A DNA stretch of 54,012 bases from Betaproteobacteria bacterium (GCA_023259135.1 JAHFQX010000002.1:1-54012); one strand, 5' to 3'. Counted from the stretch's first letter, positions 18,227 through 27,827 are shown. Program-made: numbers and translations. The notes: a model not told the origin generated them from the sequence alone.

Positions 18227-18412
18227 CTACGCCCCAGGCGGAAAAGCCGGACTCGCTGCTTGGCATCGAGCCGATTGCCGCGGGCGACGAGACATGGTGT
18301 GTCGCCTTACTTGCCGACTACTGAGTAACTACCCAAGCCCCGGCGCGAAATTGTGAGGAAGCGGCACGCTTGGGAAGTGTTGGCTGGCTACGATTTGGCT
18401 ACGGTGGGCAAG
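18227..18412. other. Non-coding stretch between IS scar and tRNA-Lys terminator
   Basis: No gene is supported here. A plus-strand frame ending GIEPIAAGDETWCVALLADY (stop near 18322) has protein-like composition and might be the tail of another mobile-element gene, but I cannot name it. Confidence 0.4.
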
Positions 18413-18438
18413 AAAAAGAGCCTAGCCTCAAGCTAAGC
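18413..18438 (-). terminator. Intrinsic terminator after tRNA-Lys
   Basis: On the minus strand GCTTAGC, loop TTGAG and GCTAGGC form a 7-bp stem followed by TCTTTTT. It lies 12 bp after the encoded CCA of tRNA-Lys. Confidence 0.7.
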
Positions 18439-18450
18439 CCTTGGTATATC

Positions 18451-18526
18451 TGGTAGGCCGTCGGGGATTCGAACCCCGGACCAACGGATTAAAAGTCCGC
18501 TGCTCTACCAACTGAGCTAACGACCC
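18451..18526 (-). tRNA. tRNA-Lys, anticodon UUU, CCA encoded
   Basis: The reverse complement gives a 76-nt tRNA: GGGTCGT acceptor, AGCTCAGTTGGTAGAGCA D arm, anticodon loop ACTTTTAAT with TTT, and T arm CCGGGGTTCGAATCCCCG. Discriminator A and CCA end at 18451. A strong promoter lies at 18568-18540 and a terminator at 18438-18413, so it is a single-gene unit. Confidence 0.98.
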
Positions 18527-18539
18527 GGAAAAGGGCGTG

Positions 18540-18568
18540 ATTCTACCTGGAGAGCGGGTTCGGTTCAA
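18540..18568 (-). promoter_or_regulatory. sigma70 promoter of tRNA-Lys
   Basis: TTGAAC (18568-18563) and TAGAAT (18545-18540) have ideal 17-bp spacing. They are followed by a GC-rich discriminator (CACGCCC), typical of growth-rate-controlled stable RNA promoters. The predicted start is about 7 nt before the mature tRNA 5' end. Confidence 0.8.
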
Positions 18569-18593
18569 TGCCGGGGACCGCGGCGAGCGCTCT

Positions 18594-19391
18594 TCACGGC
18601 GGCGGATCGCCCATCAGGGGGCGCATGGCGGCAAGTAGGCTGGAGAAAATTTTTCCGTTTTCTCCTTCCATCTCGGCCAGCCGTTGCTTCGTGCGCCAGC
18701 GTTGCATGGGCATGGCGAAGCAAGCCGGGCAATTTTCCGGGATCACCGGCAACCGAGCGTTTTGGGCGAAGGCCGCGGTCTGCCGCTCCCGGACGTAGAC
18801 GAAGGGGCGGATGACGCGCAGGTCCCCGGCATCGTTGACGTAGTGGGCCTTCATGGTCCGCAGCGACCCGCCGAACAGGGCGCTCAACATGAACGTCTCC
18901 GCCAGGTCGTCCAGATGCTGGGCCAGCGCCAGCACGTTATAGCCTTCCCGCCGCGCCGCGCCGTACAGCAAGCCGCGGCGCATCCGGGAGCAGAAGGCGC
19001 AGAAGGAATCGTTGCCCATTTTGCTTTGGGCAACGCGGAATACCGGCGAGGATTCGTAGAAATAGGGAATCCCCAATCCGGGAACGTAATCCTTGAGGAG
19101 CGAAGGGTCGTATTCGGGCGAGCCGGGGTCCACGGTGGCGGCGGCCAGATCGAACTTGACCGGCGACTTTTCCCGCAAATACAGCAGCAGGTGCAGCAGT
19201 GACAAGCTGTCCTTGCCGCCGGACAAGCCGACCAGCACCCGGTCGCCAGGGCGGATCATGCGGTAATCGCCGATGGCCTTGCCCGCCAGCCGCAACAACG
19301 GCCTGGAAGGCCGCATCCTTCCCTCCGCCGTCTCGACGGCCGATTCCGCCGCGCTGACCGCGGCGCTATAGATTGACGCTTCTTCCCCCAT
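18594..19391 (-). CDS. ttcA: TtcA-like tRNA 2-thiocytidine synthetase
   Basis: TtcA-type enzymes thiolate C32 of certain tRNAs using ATP and an iron-sulfur cluster. From Met 19391 the protein has 265 aa. The PP-loop SGGKDS is at 57-62, the Cys pair CAFC at 131-134 is followed by the diagnostic SRMRRG, and CPAC starts at 221. These Cys are the expected cluster ligands. The product is shorter than E. coli TtcA (311 aa). The start is uncertain: Met 19391 overlaps the upstream pteridine reductase gene, while MRPSRPLL at 19316 lies beyond its stop and just before the conserved region. The gene lies about 70 bp upstream of tRNA-Lys. Confidence 0.85.
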   Translation of the reverse strand: MGEEASIYSAAVSAAESAVETAEGRMRPSRPLLRLAGKAIGDYRMIRPGDRVLVGLSGGKDSLSLLHLLLYLREKSPVKFDLAAATVDPGSPEYDPSLLKDYVPGLGIPYFYESSPVFRVAQSKMGNDSFCAFCSRMRRGLLYGAARREGYNVLALAQHLDDLAETFMLSALFGGSLRTMKAHYVNDAGDLRVIRPFVYVRERQTAAFAQNARLPVIPENCPACFAMPMQRWRTKQRLAEMEGENGKIFSSLLAAMRPLMGDPPP

Positions 19392-20115
19392 CGACCGCGA
19401 TGATATGTCCTGTGGTGTACGCGGCATCCAGCGCCAGGTACTCCACCGCCCGCGCCACGTCGCCGGGATCGCCCGTGCGCCGCAGCAGGGTCTGGTTGAT
19501 GATGCGCTGACGGGATAATTCGTCCCGCCATTCTCCGTCCTCCGGCCAGGCCACCGGGCCGGGGGCGACGCCGTTGACCCGCACCTCGGGACCCAATTCC
19601 CGGGCCAGGGAGCGGGTCAACGCCGCCAGCCCGCCCTTGGCTACGCTGTAGACCACGTAGTTCTTCAAAGGGCGTTCGGCGTGGATGTCCACCAGGTTGA
19701 CGATGCAACCCTGGGTCTTGCGCAGATGGGGCGCCGCCGCCTGGGACAAGAACAAGGGAGCCTTGAGGTTGGTGCCCATGAGATCCTCCCAGGCCGCTTC
19801 GTCGATCTTGCCCAGGGGCGTGGGAAAAAAGCTGGAAGCGTTATTGATCAGCATGTCGAGCCGTCCGAAACGCTGCACCGTTTCCGCCACCAAGGCCGCC
19901 AGCCCCGGCACGTTCAATAGCTCCCCCTTGACCAGCGCCACCGAGTCCTTGCGGGCCGCGTTGAGCTCCCGTTGCAGGTCCCGGGCGGCCTGGACGGAGG
20001 TGCGATAGTGCACCACCAGGTCGACGCTCCGGGCGTGGAGCCGGCGGCAAATCGCGGCGCCGACCCGCTTGGCCCCACCAGTGATCAGAGCAACCTTGGC
20101 TTGCACGGAATTCAT
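19366..20115 (-). CDS. FolM-like pteridine reductase (SDR)
   Basis: This is a short-chain reductase of about 249 aa. Its TGGAKRVG motif (12-19) has the Arg typical of pteridine reductases (TGxxxRxG) instead of the usual TGxxxGxG. The DIHAERPLKNYVVYSVAK segment holds the catalytic Tyr and Lys and the Asp-His-Ala element of FolM/PTR1 proteins. It likely reduces dihydropterins or dihydrofolate with NADPH. The start is ambiguous. ATG 20115 touches the AAAGGA site, whereas GTG 20106 lies 8 bp after it and may be the real initiator. It overlaps ttcA by about 26 bp. Confidence 0.87.
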   Translation of the reverse strand: MNSVQAKVALITGGAKRVGAAICRRLHARSVDLVVHYRTSVQAARDLQRELNAARKDSVALVKGELLNVPGLAALVAETVQRFGRLDMLINNASSFFPTPLGKIDEAAWEDLMGTNLKAPLFLSQAAAPHLRKTQGCIVNLVDIHAERPLKNYVVYSVAKGGLAALTRSLARELGPEVRVNGVAPGPVAWPEDGEWRDELSRQRIINQTLLRRTGDPGDVARAVEYLALDAAYTTGHIIAVDGGRSVNL

Positions 20116-20230
20116 CCTTTGATGTTGAATCCCAATTTTACCCAAGTTTCCCCCTGCCACGGGCCCTTGCCGTCCGTTCTTTCATGCTAAATTGGGCAGT
20201 GGGTAATGGGTATGGTAGCGTTGCTCCCTC

Positions 20231-20263
20231 ATCCCCAGCCCTTCCCCCGGAGGGGAGGGGGGC
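20231..20263. repeat. Intergenic C-tract/G-tract imperfect inverted repeat
   Basis: CCCTTCCCCC followed by GGAGGGGAGGG forms an imperfect palindrome of the kind found dispersed between proteobacterial genes. It lies just before the msrA ribosome site and could form a leader hairpin. Confidence 0.45.
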
Positions 20264-20280
20264 TACTGAGGAGATACCCG

Positions 20281-20931
20281 ATGATGCGTCTTTTCGGCAG
20301 CAAGACATCCATGATCGCCCCAGAAGCGGCTCTCCCCGGCAGAAAGCAGGCCCTGCCGGTGGCGGAGCGGCATGTCGTCCTGGGGGCGCCGCTGCAACCG
20401 CCGTTTCCCGGCGGCATGGAACGGGCGCTATTCGGGCTCGGCTGCTTCTGGGGAGCGGAACGCAAATTCTGGCAACTGGCCGGGGTTCACACCACGGCGG
20501 TAGGCTACGCCGGAGGCTATACGCCCAACCCCCATTACGAGGAAGTCTGCACCGGGCGCACCGGGCACGCCGAAGTGGTGCTGGTGGTATTCGATCCCCA
20601 GGCCGTCGCTTATTCGGAGCTGCTCAAGACCTTCTGGGAAGCCCACGACCCCACCCAGGGCATGGGCCAAGGCAACGACATCGGCACCCAATACCGTTCG
20701 GCGATTTATACTTACGGCGAGGCCCAGCGGCGGGCCGCCGACGCTTCCCGCGACGCCTATCAAAAAATCTTGGCGCAGCATGGCTTCGGTCCCATCACCA
20801 CCGAAATCGCCCCGGCCGGCGAATTCTATTACGCCGAGGATGACCACCAACAGTACCTGGCCAAGAATCCCGGCGGCTACTGCGGCCTGGGCGGTACCGG
20901 AGTGAGCTGCCCGGCGGAGCTGACCGCCTAA
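20281..20931 (+). CDS. msrA: Peptide methionine-(S)-S-oxide reductase MsrA
   Basis: MsrA repairs oxidised methionine (S-epimer) in proteins. The 216-residue product has the catalytic GCFWGAE motif with Cys55. Conserved [19 protein letters not shown] and [11 protein letters not shown] segments follow. Cys in [13 protein letters not shown] near the C-terminus may serve as resolving residues. ATG 20281 is set by GAGGAGA at 20268-20274. The N-terminus is about 45 residues longer than a minimal catalytic core but resembles the longer enterobacterial type, with no clear signal peptide. Confidence 0.96.
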   Translation: MMRLFGSKTSMIAPEAALPGRKQALPVAERHVVLGAPLQPPFPGGMERALFGLGCFWGAERKFWQLAGVHTTAVGYAGGYTPNPHYEEVCTGRTGHAEVVLVVFDPQAVAYSELLKTFWEAHDPTQGMGQGNDIGTQYRSAIYTYGEAQRRAADASRDAYQKILAQHGFGPITTEIAPAGEFYYAEDDHQQYLAKNPGGYCGLGGTGVSCPAELTA

Positions 20932-20956
20932 ATCCACCGAGCGCGCGAGGGGTGAC

Positions 20957-21502
20957 GTGCCGTTTGGCTACTACCGCCGCCTGAGCGCCGCCCAGCAGCG
21001 GGTCTATCGCCAGAGCGACGAGATTCAGCGCTTGCCGCTACCGGATCCGCTACCGCTCCGCCTCTTGGCGGAACGGCTGGCCGAGGCCCTCCTCGGCGAA
21101 GAGCGCAAAGCCGTGCAGCGCACCGCCCAAGCCCTGCTGAACGGTTTGGTGGACCAACTCAAAGTTCCGCCGCTGAAAGTGACCGTCCATGCGGCACGGC
21201 CGCGGGATCACCAAGGAGAGCTGCACGGGCTCTACACTCCCGGCGAAAACGCAGCCCCCGGCCATGTGGCTGTTTGGATGCGCACCGCCCAGCGCAAGGA
21301 GGTAGTGGCCTTCCGCACTTTTTTGCGGACCCTGCTCCACGAGCTGTGCCACCATTTGGACTATGAATTGCTGAAGCTGCCTTACACCTTCCACACGGAA
21401 GGTTTCTACAAGCGGGAATCGGATCTGTTCCACCAGCTCTGGGACAAGCCGGCGCGGAAGAAAGGGGCGGCTAGTGCAGTACCCGGGGAACGCTCAAGGT
21501 AA
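20957..21502 (+). CDS. HExxH-motif protein of unknown function
   Basis: This 181-residue protein starts at GTG 20957 behind a GAGG site. The key feature is LLHELCHHLDYELL, with an HExxH zinc motif at His128-Glu129-His132. His146 or His159 downstream is a possible third ligand. The N-terminal half is helical and basic. No signal peptide or membrane segment is visible, so it should be cytosolic. This suggests a small zinc metallopeptidase-like protein, but the family is not one I can name. It follows msrA by 25 bp and overlaps the end of the convergent apaG gene by 32 bp. Confidence 0.75.
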   Translation: MPFGYYRRLSAAQQRVYRQSDEIQRLPLPDPLPLRLLAERLAEALLGEERKAVQRTAQALLNGLVDQLKVPPLKVTVHAARPRDHQGELHGLYTPGENAAPGHVAVWMRTAQRKEVVAFRTFLRTLLHELCHHLDYELLKLPYTFHTEGFYKRESDLFHQLWDKPARKKGAASAVPGERSR

Positions 21503-21860
21503 ATTCGGGAATGGGCGCATCGAACGAGACGCCGTTTTCCGCCACCATCTGGTAGCTGCCCCGCATGGTGCCCACCGGCGTGGCCAGCACCGTGCCGCTG
21601 GTGTACTCGAAGCTTTCCTGGGGCTTCAGGAAGGGCTGCTCTCCCACCACTCCCAGACCCCGGACTTCCTGGGTCTGGTTGTTGGCGTCGGTGATGACCC
21701 AATGGCGGCTGATGAGCTGGGCGCCGACGGTGCCGGTGTTGGTAATGGTGATGGTGTAGGCGAAGACATAACGACCCTCCTCCGGCTCCGACTGGTCGGG
21801 GAGATAGGCGCCACGGGGCTCTACGGTGATCTGGTAATTTTCTTCGCCGGAGGTCTTCAT
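21471..21860 (-). CDS. apaG: ApaG protein
   Basis: ApaG is a small beta-sandwich (fibronectin III-like) protein linked to Co2+/Mg2+ homeostasis, with no settled biochemical function. The 129-residue product has the hallmark strands FAYTITITNTGTVGAQLISRHW, then GLGVVGEQPFLKPQESFEYTSG. The late MRGSYQM motif is also present. Met 21860 (MKTSGEENYQ) is chosen, since upstream codons lack similarity. It is divergent from the rpe-gph-trp operon, an arrangement common in betaproteobacteria. Confidence 0.95.
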   Translation of the reverse strand: MKTSGEENYQITVEPRGAYLPDQSEPEEGRYVFAYTITITNTGTVGAQLISRHWVITDANNQTQEVRGLGVVGEQPFLKPQESFEYTSGTVLATPVGTMRGSYQMVAENGVSFDAPIPEFTLSVPRVLH

Positions 21861-21969
21861 GGCCGAATTGCACACTATTTCCCGCAAACTGGCAAGCAGG
21901 GCGGCACTTCCTGGCAGCCGTGAGGCCGGCAAAATAGGTTAGAATCCGCCCATTTACGGCGCCCATCCC

Positions 21970-22635
21970 ATGTATCGCATCGCTCCGAGCATTCTCTCCG
22001 CCGACTTCGCCCGCCTGGGGGAGGAAGTGCGCGCCGTGGTGGCGGCCGGCGCCGACCTGATTCATTTCGACGTCATGGACAACCACTACGTCCCCAACCT
22101 GACGGTGGGGCCCCTGGTCTGCGAAGCGCTGCGGCCGGTGACGGATGTGCCCATCGACGTGCATCTCATGGTGAAGCCGGTGGATCGGATCATTCCGGAT
22201 TTCGCCAAGGCCGGCGCCAACATGATTTCCTTCCACCCGGAAGCTTCCGAGCACGTGGACCGCACCATCCAAGTCATCAAGGACCACGGCTGCAAGGCCG
22301 GACTGGCGTTCAACCCGGCCACTCCTCTCACCTATCTGGATCACGTGCTGGATAAGCTGGATTTCATCCTCATCATGTCGGTGAATCCCGGCTACGGCGG
22401 CCAGAGCTTCATCCCCGAAGCCCTCAACAAACTGCGGGCCGTGCGGCGGCGCATCGCCGGCAGCGGTCGGGATATCTGGCTGGAAGTGGACGGCGGCGTG
22501 AAAACGGACAACATCGCCGACATCGCCCAGGCCGGAGCCGACACGTTTATAGCCGGCTCGGCCATCTTCTCCAGCCCCGATTACGCCGCCACCCTGCGGG
22601 AAATGCGCGGCCGGCTGGCCCAGGTGCGGCCATGA
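21970..22635 (+). CDS. rpe: Ribulose-phosphate 3-epimerase
   Basis: Rpe interconverts ribulose-5-phosphate and xylulose-5-phosphate in the pentose phosphate and Calvin pathways. The 221-residue TIM barrel has Ser8 and Leu9 in APSILSADF, metal ligands His32 and Asp34 in IHFDVMD, His65 in DVHLMV and the Asp of [14 protein letters not shown] is the phosphate-loop hallmark. It is the first gene of an operon rpe-gph-trpE-trpG-trpD-trpC, and its stop overlaps gph (ATGA). A TAGAAT box at 21940-21945 may be the -10 element, but no clear -35 is visible. Confidence 0.97.
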   Translation: MYRIAPSILSADFARLGEEVRAVVAAGADLIHFDVMDNHYVPNLTVGPLVCEALRPVTDVPIDVHLMVKPVDRIIPDFAKAGANMISFHPEASEHVDRTIQVIKDHGCKAGLAFNPATPLTYLDHVLDKLDFILIMSVNPGYGGQSFIPEALNKLRAVRRRIAGSGRDIWLEVDGGVKTDNIADIAQAGADTFIAGSAIFSSPDYAATLREMRGRLAQVRP

Positions 22636-23363
22636 AGCCGGTGGCGCGGATACTGGCCGCCGAAGCGGTGGCCCTGGATTTGGACGGCACCCTGCTGGAC
22701 ACCGCCGCCGACTTGGCGGCCGCCGCCAACTTCATGCTGGCCCGATTGAGCTTGGCCACCTTGCCGGAGGCCGCCATCACCGGCTTCATCGGCGACGGCA
22801 TGGCCAGCCTGGTGGCCCGCACCCTCCAGGCGGCCCTCGGCGCCGACCCGGACCCGGCGCTGCAAGCCCGTGGCAGCCGGTTGTTCGAGGAGTGCTACGC
22901 CGCCCATCTGGACATCCATACCCGCCCCTATCCGGGAGTCGTCGAAGCGCTCGCGACACTGGCCGATAAAGGCTTGCCGCTGGGCTGCGTCACCAACAAA
23001 TCCCGGCGTTTTACCGTCCCCCTGCTGGAGCGCGCCGGGGTGGCCCGGTTCCTCACGGCGACGGTTTGCGGCGGTGACGTGCCCCGCAAGAAACCCGCTC
23101 CCGACCTCTTGCTGCATGCCGCCCGGCTGTTGGGGGTGGCGCCCTCGGCCCTGGTGATGGTGGGCGATTCGGCCAACGACATCCTGGCGGCGCGGGCTGC
23201 CGGCTGCCCCGTGGTGCTGGTGTCCTACGGTTATCGCGGAGGCGCGGCCGCCGAGACCCTGGGCGCGGATCAAGTGGTGGATGATTTGGCGGCCTGGAGC
23301 CACACCCTGCGGCGTGCCGACGGCCAATGCCCGCCCCTCGCCCTGAACGGAACCCGGCCATGA
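22632..23363 (+). CDS. gph: Phosphoglycolate phosphatase (HAD family)
   Basis: Gph hydrolyses 2-phosphoglycolate. The 243-residue HAD protein has the nucleophile motif [11 protein letters not shown] with Asp16 and Asp18, the Thr/Ser motif GCVTNKS and the C-terminal MVGDSANDI metal-binding motif. A helical cap lies between motifs I and II. It is coupled by 4-bp overlaps both to rpe before it and trpE after it. This order is shared with many beta- and gammaproteobacteria, so it is likely translated stoichiometrically with its neighbours. Confidence 0.95.
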   Translation: MKPVARILAAEAVALDLDGTLLDTAADLAAAANFMLARLSLATLPEAAITGFIGDGMASLVARTLQAALGADPDPALQARGSRLFEECYAAHLDIHTRPYPGVVEALATLADKGLPLGCVTNKSRRFTVPLLERAGVARFLTATVCGGDVPRKKPAPDLLLHAARLLGVAPSALVMVGDSANDILAARAAGCPVVLVSYGYRGGAAAETLGADQVVDDLAAWSHTLRRADGQCPPLALNGTRP

Positions 23364-24844
23364 CGGAACAGGAATTCAACCGGCGAGCCCAGGAAGGTTA
23401 CAACCGCATTCCCCTGGCGCTGGAGACCTTCGCCGACCTGGACACCCCCTTGTCCATCTACCTCAAGCTCGCCAACGCTCCCAACAGCTATCTGCTGGAA
23501 TCGGTGATCGGCGGCGAGCGCTTCGGCCGCTACTCCTTCATCGGCCTGCCCGCCGCCATCTGGATGCGCACCCGCGGCTTCTCCACCGAAGTGGTCCGCA
23601 ACGGCGAAATCCTGGAACGCAACGAAGGCAATCCCCTGGATTTCCTGGCCGCCTATCAAGCCCGCTTCAAGGTGTTCATCCCGGCGGGCTTCCCGCGCTT
23701 TTGCGGCGGCTTCGCCGGCTATTTCGGCTACGACACGGTCCGCTACATCGAACACAAGCTGGCCCGCTTCGACAAGCCCGACGACATCGGCATGCCGGAC
23801 ATCCTGCTGCTGCAAACCGAGGAACTGGCGGTGGTGGACAGCCTGGCCGGCAAGATCTACCTGATCGTCTATGTCGACCCCGGAGTGCCCGGAGCCTTTG
23901 CCCACGGCCAAGCGCGGCTGCGGGAGCTGGTCCGGCGGCTGCGCGGCCCGGTGACGATACCGGAAAGCCGGCCCATCGCCCCCACCCAGGAACTCCGCGA
24001 ATTCCGCAAGCCAGATTATCTGGCGGCGGTGCGTCGCTCCAAGGAATACATCAGCGCCGGCGACATGATGCAGGTGCAGATCGGCCAGCGCATCAAGCAG
24101 CCCTTCACCGATTCGCCGCTGACCCTATACCGGGCGCTGCGCTCCCTCAACCCGTCGCCCTACATGTATTTCTATGACTTCGGCGAATTCCAGGTGGTGG
24201 GGGCTTCGCCCGAAATCCTGGTGCGCCAGGAAGCCACCCCCGCCGGCACCGCGGTGACTATTCGCCCGCTGGCCGGCACCCGCCCCCGCGGCGCCACTCC
24301 GGAACAGGATCGCAAGAACGCCGAGGAACTGCTGGCCGATCCCAAGGAAATCGCCGAGCACGTCATGCTGATCGACCTGGCCCGCAACGACATCGGCCGC
24401 ATCGCCCAAACCGGCAGCGTCAAGGTCACCGAGCAGTTGGCGATCGAGCGCTACTCCCACGTCATGCACATCGTCTCCAACGTGGAAGGGCTGCTGCGAC
24501 CGGGCCTGAGCAGCCTGGACGTGCTGCGCGCCACCTTCCCCGCCGGCACCCTGACCGGCGCCCCCAAGGTGCGGGCCATGGAAATCATCGACGAACTGGA
24601 GCCGATCAAGCGCGGCCTGTACGGCGGCGCCTGCGGCTATCTCAGCTTCCAGGGCGACATGGACCTGGCCATCGCCATTCGCACCGGCATCGTCAAGGAC
24701 GGCATGCTCTACGTGCAAGCGGCCGCCGGCATCGTCGCCGATTCGATACCCGAAAACGAATGGCAGGAGACCGAAAACAAGGCCCGGGCCTTGCTGCGAG
24801 CCGCCGAACTGGTTCAGGCCGGGCTGGACGAGCGAGGGGAATAG
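23360..24844 (+). CDS. trpE: Anthranilate synthase component I
   Basis: TrpE forms anthranilate from chorismate, using ammonia from TrpG. From ATG 23360 (overlapping gph stop) the protein is 494 aa. The N-terminal regulatory segment includes [16 protein letters not shown], containing the LLES element associated with tryptophan feedback binding. The chorismate-binding core shows [31 protein letters not shown] and the C-terminal [20 protein letters not shown]. There is no leader peptide or attenuator before it because it is coupled to gph. Confidence 0.97.
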   Translation: MTEQEFNRRAQEGYNRIPLALETFADLDTPLSIYLKLANAPNSYLLESVIGGERFGRYSFIGLPAAIWMRTRGFSTEVVRNGEILERNEGNPLDFLAAYQARFKVFIPAGFPRFCGGFAGYFGYDTVRYIEHKLARFDKPDDIGMPDILLLQTEELAVVDSLAGKIYLIVYVDPGVPGAFAHGQARLRELVRRLRGPVTIPESRPIAPTQELREFRKPDYLAAVRRSKEYISAGDMMQVQIGQRIKQPFTDSPLTLYRALRSLNPSPYMYFYDFGEFQVVGASPEILVRQEATPAGTAVTIRPLAGTRPRGATPEQDRKNAEELLADPKEIAEHVMLIDLARNDIGRIAQTGSVKVTEQLAIERYSHVMHIVSNVEGLLRPGLSSLDVLRATFPAGTLTGAPKVRAMEIIDELEPIKRGLYGGACGYLSFQGDMDLAIAIRTGIVKDGMLYVQAAAGIVADSIPENEWQETENKARALLRAAELVQAGLDERGE

Positions 24845-24846
24845 CC

Positions 24847-25419
24847 ATGCTGCTGATGATCGACAACTACGATTCTTTCACCTACAACCTGGTGCAATAT
24901 TTGGGAGAGCTGGGCCAGGAAGTGGAAGTGCATCGCAACGACGAGATCACCCTGGATGAAATCGGGCGACTGGCCCCCCAGCGTATCGTCATTTCCCCCG
25001 GGCCCTGCACGCCCAACGAGGCCGGGGTATCGGTGCCGCTGATCTCGCGCTTCGCGGGGACGGTTCCCATTCTGGGGGTGTGCCTGGGGCATCAGAGCAT
25101 CGGCCAAGCCTACGGTGGGCGCATCGTCCGGGCCCGGCAGCTCATGCACGGCAAGACCTCCCCGGTGCATCATACCGGGGTCGGGGTGTTCCGCGGCCTG
25201 CCCAGCCCGTTTACCGCCACCCGCTACCATTCCCTGGTGATCGAGCGGGAGACCCTGCCGGAATGCCTGGAAATCACCGCCTGGACCGAGGACGGCGAGA
25301 TCATGGGCGTGCGCCACAAGACCTTGGCGGTGGAGGGGGTGCAGTTTCATCCCGAATCCATCCTGACCGAGCATGGCCACGCCATGCTGGCGAATTTTCT
25401 CGAAATGGAGGCTGCATGA
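24847..25419 (+). CDS. trpG: Anthranilate synthase component II (glutamine amidotransferase)
   Basis: TrpG supplies ammonia to TrpE by hydrolysing glutamine. The 190-residue class I amidotransferase has nucleophile Cys79 in GVCLGHQ and partner residues His168 and Glu170 in FHPES. The oxyanion motif [10 protein letters not shown] is present. It may also serve PabB, as single amphibolic TrpG/PabA proteins do, but no pabB is in this window. It starts 3 bp after trpE and overlaps trpD by 4 bp. Confidence 0.97.
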   Translation: MLLMIDNYDSFTYNLVQYLGELGQEVEVHRNDEITLDEIGRLAPQRIVISPGPCTPNEAGVSVPLISRFAGTVPILGVCLGHQSIGQAYGGRIVRARQLMHGKTSPVHHTGVGVFRGLPSPFTATRYHSLVIERETLPECLEITAWTEDGEIMGVRHKTLAVEGVQFHPESILTEHGHAMLANFLEMEAA

Positions 25420-26450
25420 CTCCTCAGGAAGCCATTGGCCGGCTCATCGAGCTGCGGGAGATCTTCCACGACGAAATGCTTTCGGTGATGCGGCAGATCA
25501 TGGGCGGCGAGATGACCCAAGCCCAGATCGCCGCCATCCTCATGGGGCTGCGGGTGAAGAAGGAAACCATCGGCGAGATCGCCGCCGCCGCCCAGGTGAT
25601 GCGGGAGTTTTCCGCCAAGGTGGAGCTGGAAGACCCTCGCCATTTGGTGGATACCTGCGGCACCGGCGGCGATGCCGCCCATACCTTTAATATCTCCACC
25701 ACGGCGGCTTTCGTGTCCGCCGCCGCCGGCGCCCGGGTGGCCAAGCACGGCGGCCGTTCGGTATCCAGCAGTTGCGGCAGCGCCGACGTGCTGGAGGCCC
25801 TGGGAGCCAACCTGAGCCTGTACCCCGCCGACATCGCCCGCTGCATCGGCGAAGTCGGGCTGGGCTTCATGTTCGCCCCGGCCCACCACAGCGCCATGAA
25901 ATACGCCGCCCCGGTGCGCCGGGAAATGGGGGTGCGAACCCTGTTCAATATCCTGGGTCCACTGACCAATCCGGCCGGCGCCCAGAACCAACTACTCGGC
26001 GTGTTCCACCCGGATTTGGTGGGCATCCAGGCGCGGGTGCTGCAACGCCTCGGCAGCCGCCACGTGCTGGTGGTCCACGGCACGGATGGGCTGGACGAAA
26101 TCACCGTCACCGGCGAAACCCGAGTGGCGGAATTGAAAAATGACGAGGTCACCGAATACACGCTGCACCCCGGCCAGTTCGGCATCCCGGTGGCCGACGC
26201 GGCCGAACTGCGAGTGACGGACATTGCCGCCGCCAAGGCGCGGCTGCTGGAAGTGCTGGACAACGTTCCGGGACCGGCCCGGGACGTGGTGCTGCTCAAT
26301 GCCGGCGCGGCCATCTATGTGGCCGGTGTCACCGGCAGCCTGGAGCAGGGCGTGCGCAAGGCTGAATCCGTCCTGGCCGGCGGCGCGGCGCGGGCAAAGC
26401 TGGAGCAGTTCATCGCCTTCACGCGCCGCGTCGCTCCGCCCGCGTCATGA
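25416..26450 (+). CDS. trpD: Anthranilate phosphoribosyltransferase
   Basis: TrpD attaches PRPP-derived phosphoribose to anthranilate. The 344-residue product shows the PRPP-binding loop DTCGTGGD at 79-86. [21 protein letters not shown] follows, then [10 protein letters not shown] and [14 protein letters not shown]. All are intact. It is coupled to trpG and trpC by 4-bp overlaps. Together with trpC it covers the second and fourth steps of tryptophan synthesis; trpF, trpB and trpA are not in this window. Confidence 0.97.
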   Translation: MTPQEAIGRLIELREIFHDEMLSVMRQIMGGEMTQAQIAAILMGLRVKKETIGEIAAAAQVMREFSAKVELEDPRHLVDTCGTGGDAAHTFNISTTAAFVSAAAGARVAKHGGRSVSSSCGSADVLEALGANLSLYPADIARCIGEVGLGFMFAPAHHSAMKYAAPVRREMGVRTLFNILGPLTNPAGAQNQLLGVFHPDLVGIQARVLQRLGSRHVLVVHGTDGLDEITVTGETRVAELKNDEVTEYTLHPGQFGIPVADAAELRVTDIAAAKARLLEVLDNVPGPARDVVLLNAGAAIYVAGVTGSLEQGVRKAESVLAGGAARAKLEQFIAFTRRVAPPAS

Positions 26451-27265
26451 ACGCTCCTGCCGCCATGGCCGATGTGCTGGCCCGGATTCTGGCGACCAAG
26501 CGGGAAGAAGTGGCGGCGGCCCGCCAGGCCGCGCCGCTGCCCGAAATAAGCGCCCGCGCCAGAACCGCCCCCCCCCCTCGCGATTTTCTCGGGGCGCTGC
26601 GGAATAAAATCGCCGCGGGCCAGGCCGCGGTCATCGCCGAGATCAAGCGGGCCAGCCCCAGCAAGGGCCTGTTGCGGGAGCCTTTCGACCCGGCCGCCCT
26701 CGCTGCCGGCTACGCCCGCCACGGAGCCGCTTGCCTGTCGGTGCTCACCGACCGGCAATATTTTCAAGGCAGCGGGGAACACCTCGCGGCGGCCCGCTCC
26801 GTTTGCGCCTTGCCGGCGCTGCGCAAGGATTTCATCGTGGACCCGTATCAAGTCTATGAGGCCCGGGCCTGGGGGGCCGATTGCGTGCTACTCATCGTGG
26901 CCGCGCTGTCTCCCGCTCTGATGGCCGAGCTTCACGATCTGGCCAGCGGCTTGGGCATGGCGGTGCTGGTGGAGGTTCACGATGCCGCTGAATTGGAAGC
27001 GGCCTGCATCCTGTCCACTCCTTTGCTAGGCATCAACAACCGGGATTTGCGGACCTTCGAAACCCGGCTGGAAGTCACCTTGGATTTGCTGCCGAAAATC
27101 CCCCGGAACCGGCTGGTGGTCACCGAAAGCGGCATCGCCAGCCGGGAAGACGTGGCCCGCCTGCGCCGGGCCGGGGTCAATGCCTTCCTGGTGGGGGAAG
27201 CCTTCATGCGGGCCGCCGATCCCGGGGCGGAATTGGAGCGGCTGTTCTCGCCCGCCGGCGCTTAG
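26447..27265 (+). CDS. trpC: Indole-3-glycerol phosphate synthase
   Basis: TrpC cyclises CdRP to indole-3-glycerol phosphate. The 272-residue TIM barrel has the motif [10 protein letters not shown] at 65-74 with Glu65 and Lys67. It also has [16 protein letters not shown] with the second catalytic Lys, LGINNRDL and VTESGIAS. It is monofunctional, with no TrpF domain fused. It is the last gene of the operon. Its stop overlaps the decayed receptor tail on the opposite strand. Confidence 0.97.
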   Translation: MNAPAAMADVLARILATKREEVAAARQAAPLPEISARARTAPPPRDFLGALRNKIAAGQAAVIAEIKRASPSKGLLREPFDPAALAAGYARHGAACLSVLTDRQYFQGSGEHLAAARSVCALPALRKDFIVDPYQVYEARAWGADCVLLIVAALSPALMAELHDLASGLGMAVLVEVHDAAELEAACILSTPLLGINNRDLRTFETRLEVTLDLLPKIPRNRLVVTESGIASREDVARLRRAGVNAFLVGEAFMRAADPGAELERLFSPAGA

Positions 27266-27540
27266 TAATCTGCCGCCAGCCATAGCCGGAAGGATCCCGG
27301 CTCGGCCGGGTGGAAATGAACGTCCGGGGGGCCGCCCGGAAGCTCCGGAGCCGGCGGCCGCTCCTCTTAGCCGGGACTCGCAGTAATAGGCGATCTGGCT
27401 GTCTTGCCGGTTCAGCAGATTAAAACCCTCCAGCGCCAGCCGCACCCCTTGCTCCACTGATAGCCCACCCGCCCAGACAGCAACAGCGTGGGCGCCGAGC
27501 GCACGGTGTTGTCTTCGACCAGCGGGCGCGCGCTCCAAAC
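27262..27540 (-). pseudogene. C-terminal relic of a TonB-dependent outer-membrane receptor
   Basis: Three consecutive pieces in different frames reassemble a typical receptor tail: ARPLVEDNTVRSAPTLLLSGRVGYQW, then VRLALEGFNLLNRQDSQIAYY, then [22 protein letters not shown] followed by TAA (27264-27262). The first frame break is in a G-run at about 27445-27448 (one G missing). The second lies between about 27337 and 27368. The aromatic C-terminal residue is as expected for outer-membrane barrels. About 90 residues of a protein usually over 600 remain, and nothing upstream can be matched. The gene is dead. Confidence 0.82.
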
Positions 27541-27827
27541 ACCCCCCACTCAGCCAGAGATATAATTCTGGAAGCAGCAGCTAAACGGTGTTTAAGCAAG
27601 CTGTTGAAAACCTCCGAAACGCGTTTTGCGCCAGGACGAGCGACAAGGGACTCATTCCGCCCATGCTGAGTAGCGGCGGCCTTGCCGCCGTATCGAAGCC
27701 TGTCCTGAGTGTAATCGAAGGGCTCGGCACGAATGGTGGGGTCGCGTCGCGCAATTCAGTAATCCCCAATAGAGGAATTGGATTTCCCCGTGCGTTCTGC
27801 TTGTGAATATTTTCCAGAGAGCCCTTC
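27541..27827. repeat. Intergenic region with dispersed repeat
   Basis: No gene is supported. A short hairpin (GGCGG/CCGCC around 27676-27690) is followed at 27692-27730 by TCGAAGCCTGTCCTGAG then ATCGAAGGGCTCGGC. That second block is a relative of the repeat at 41990-42033 behind gatB. It has complementary ends (TTCGA/TCGAA) and is of a type scattered between proteobacterial genes. Confidence 0.6.
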
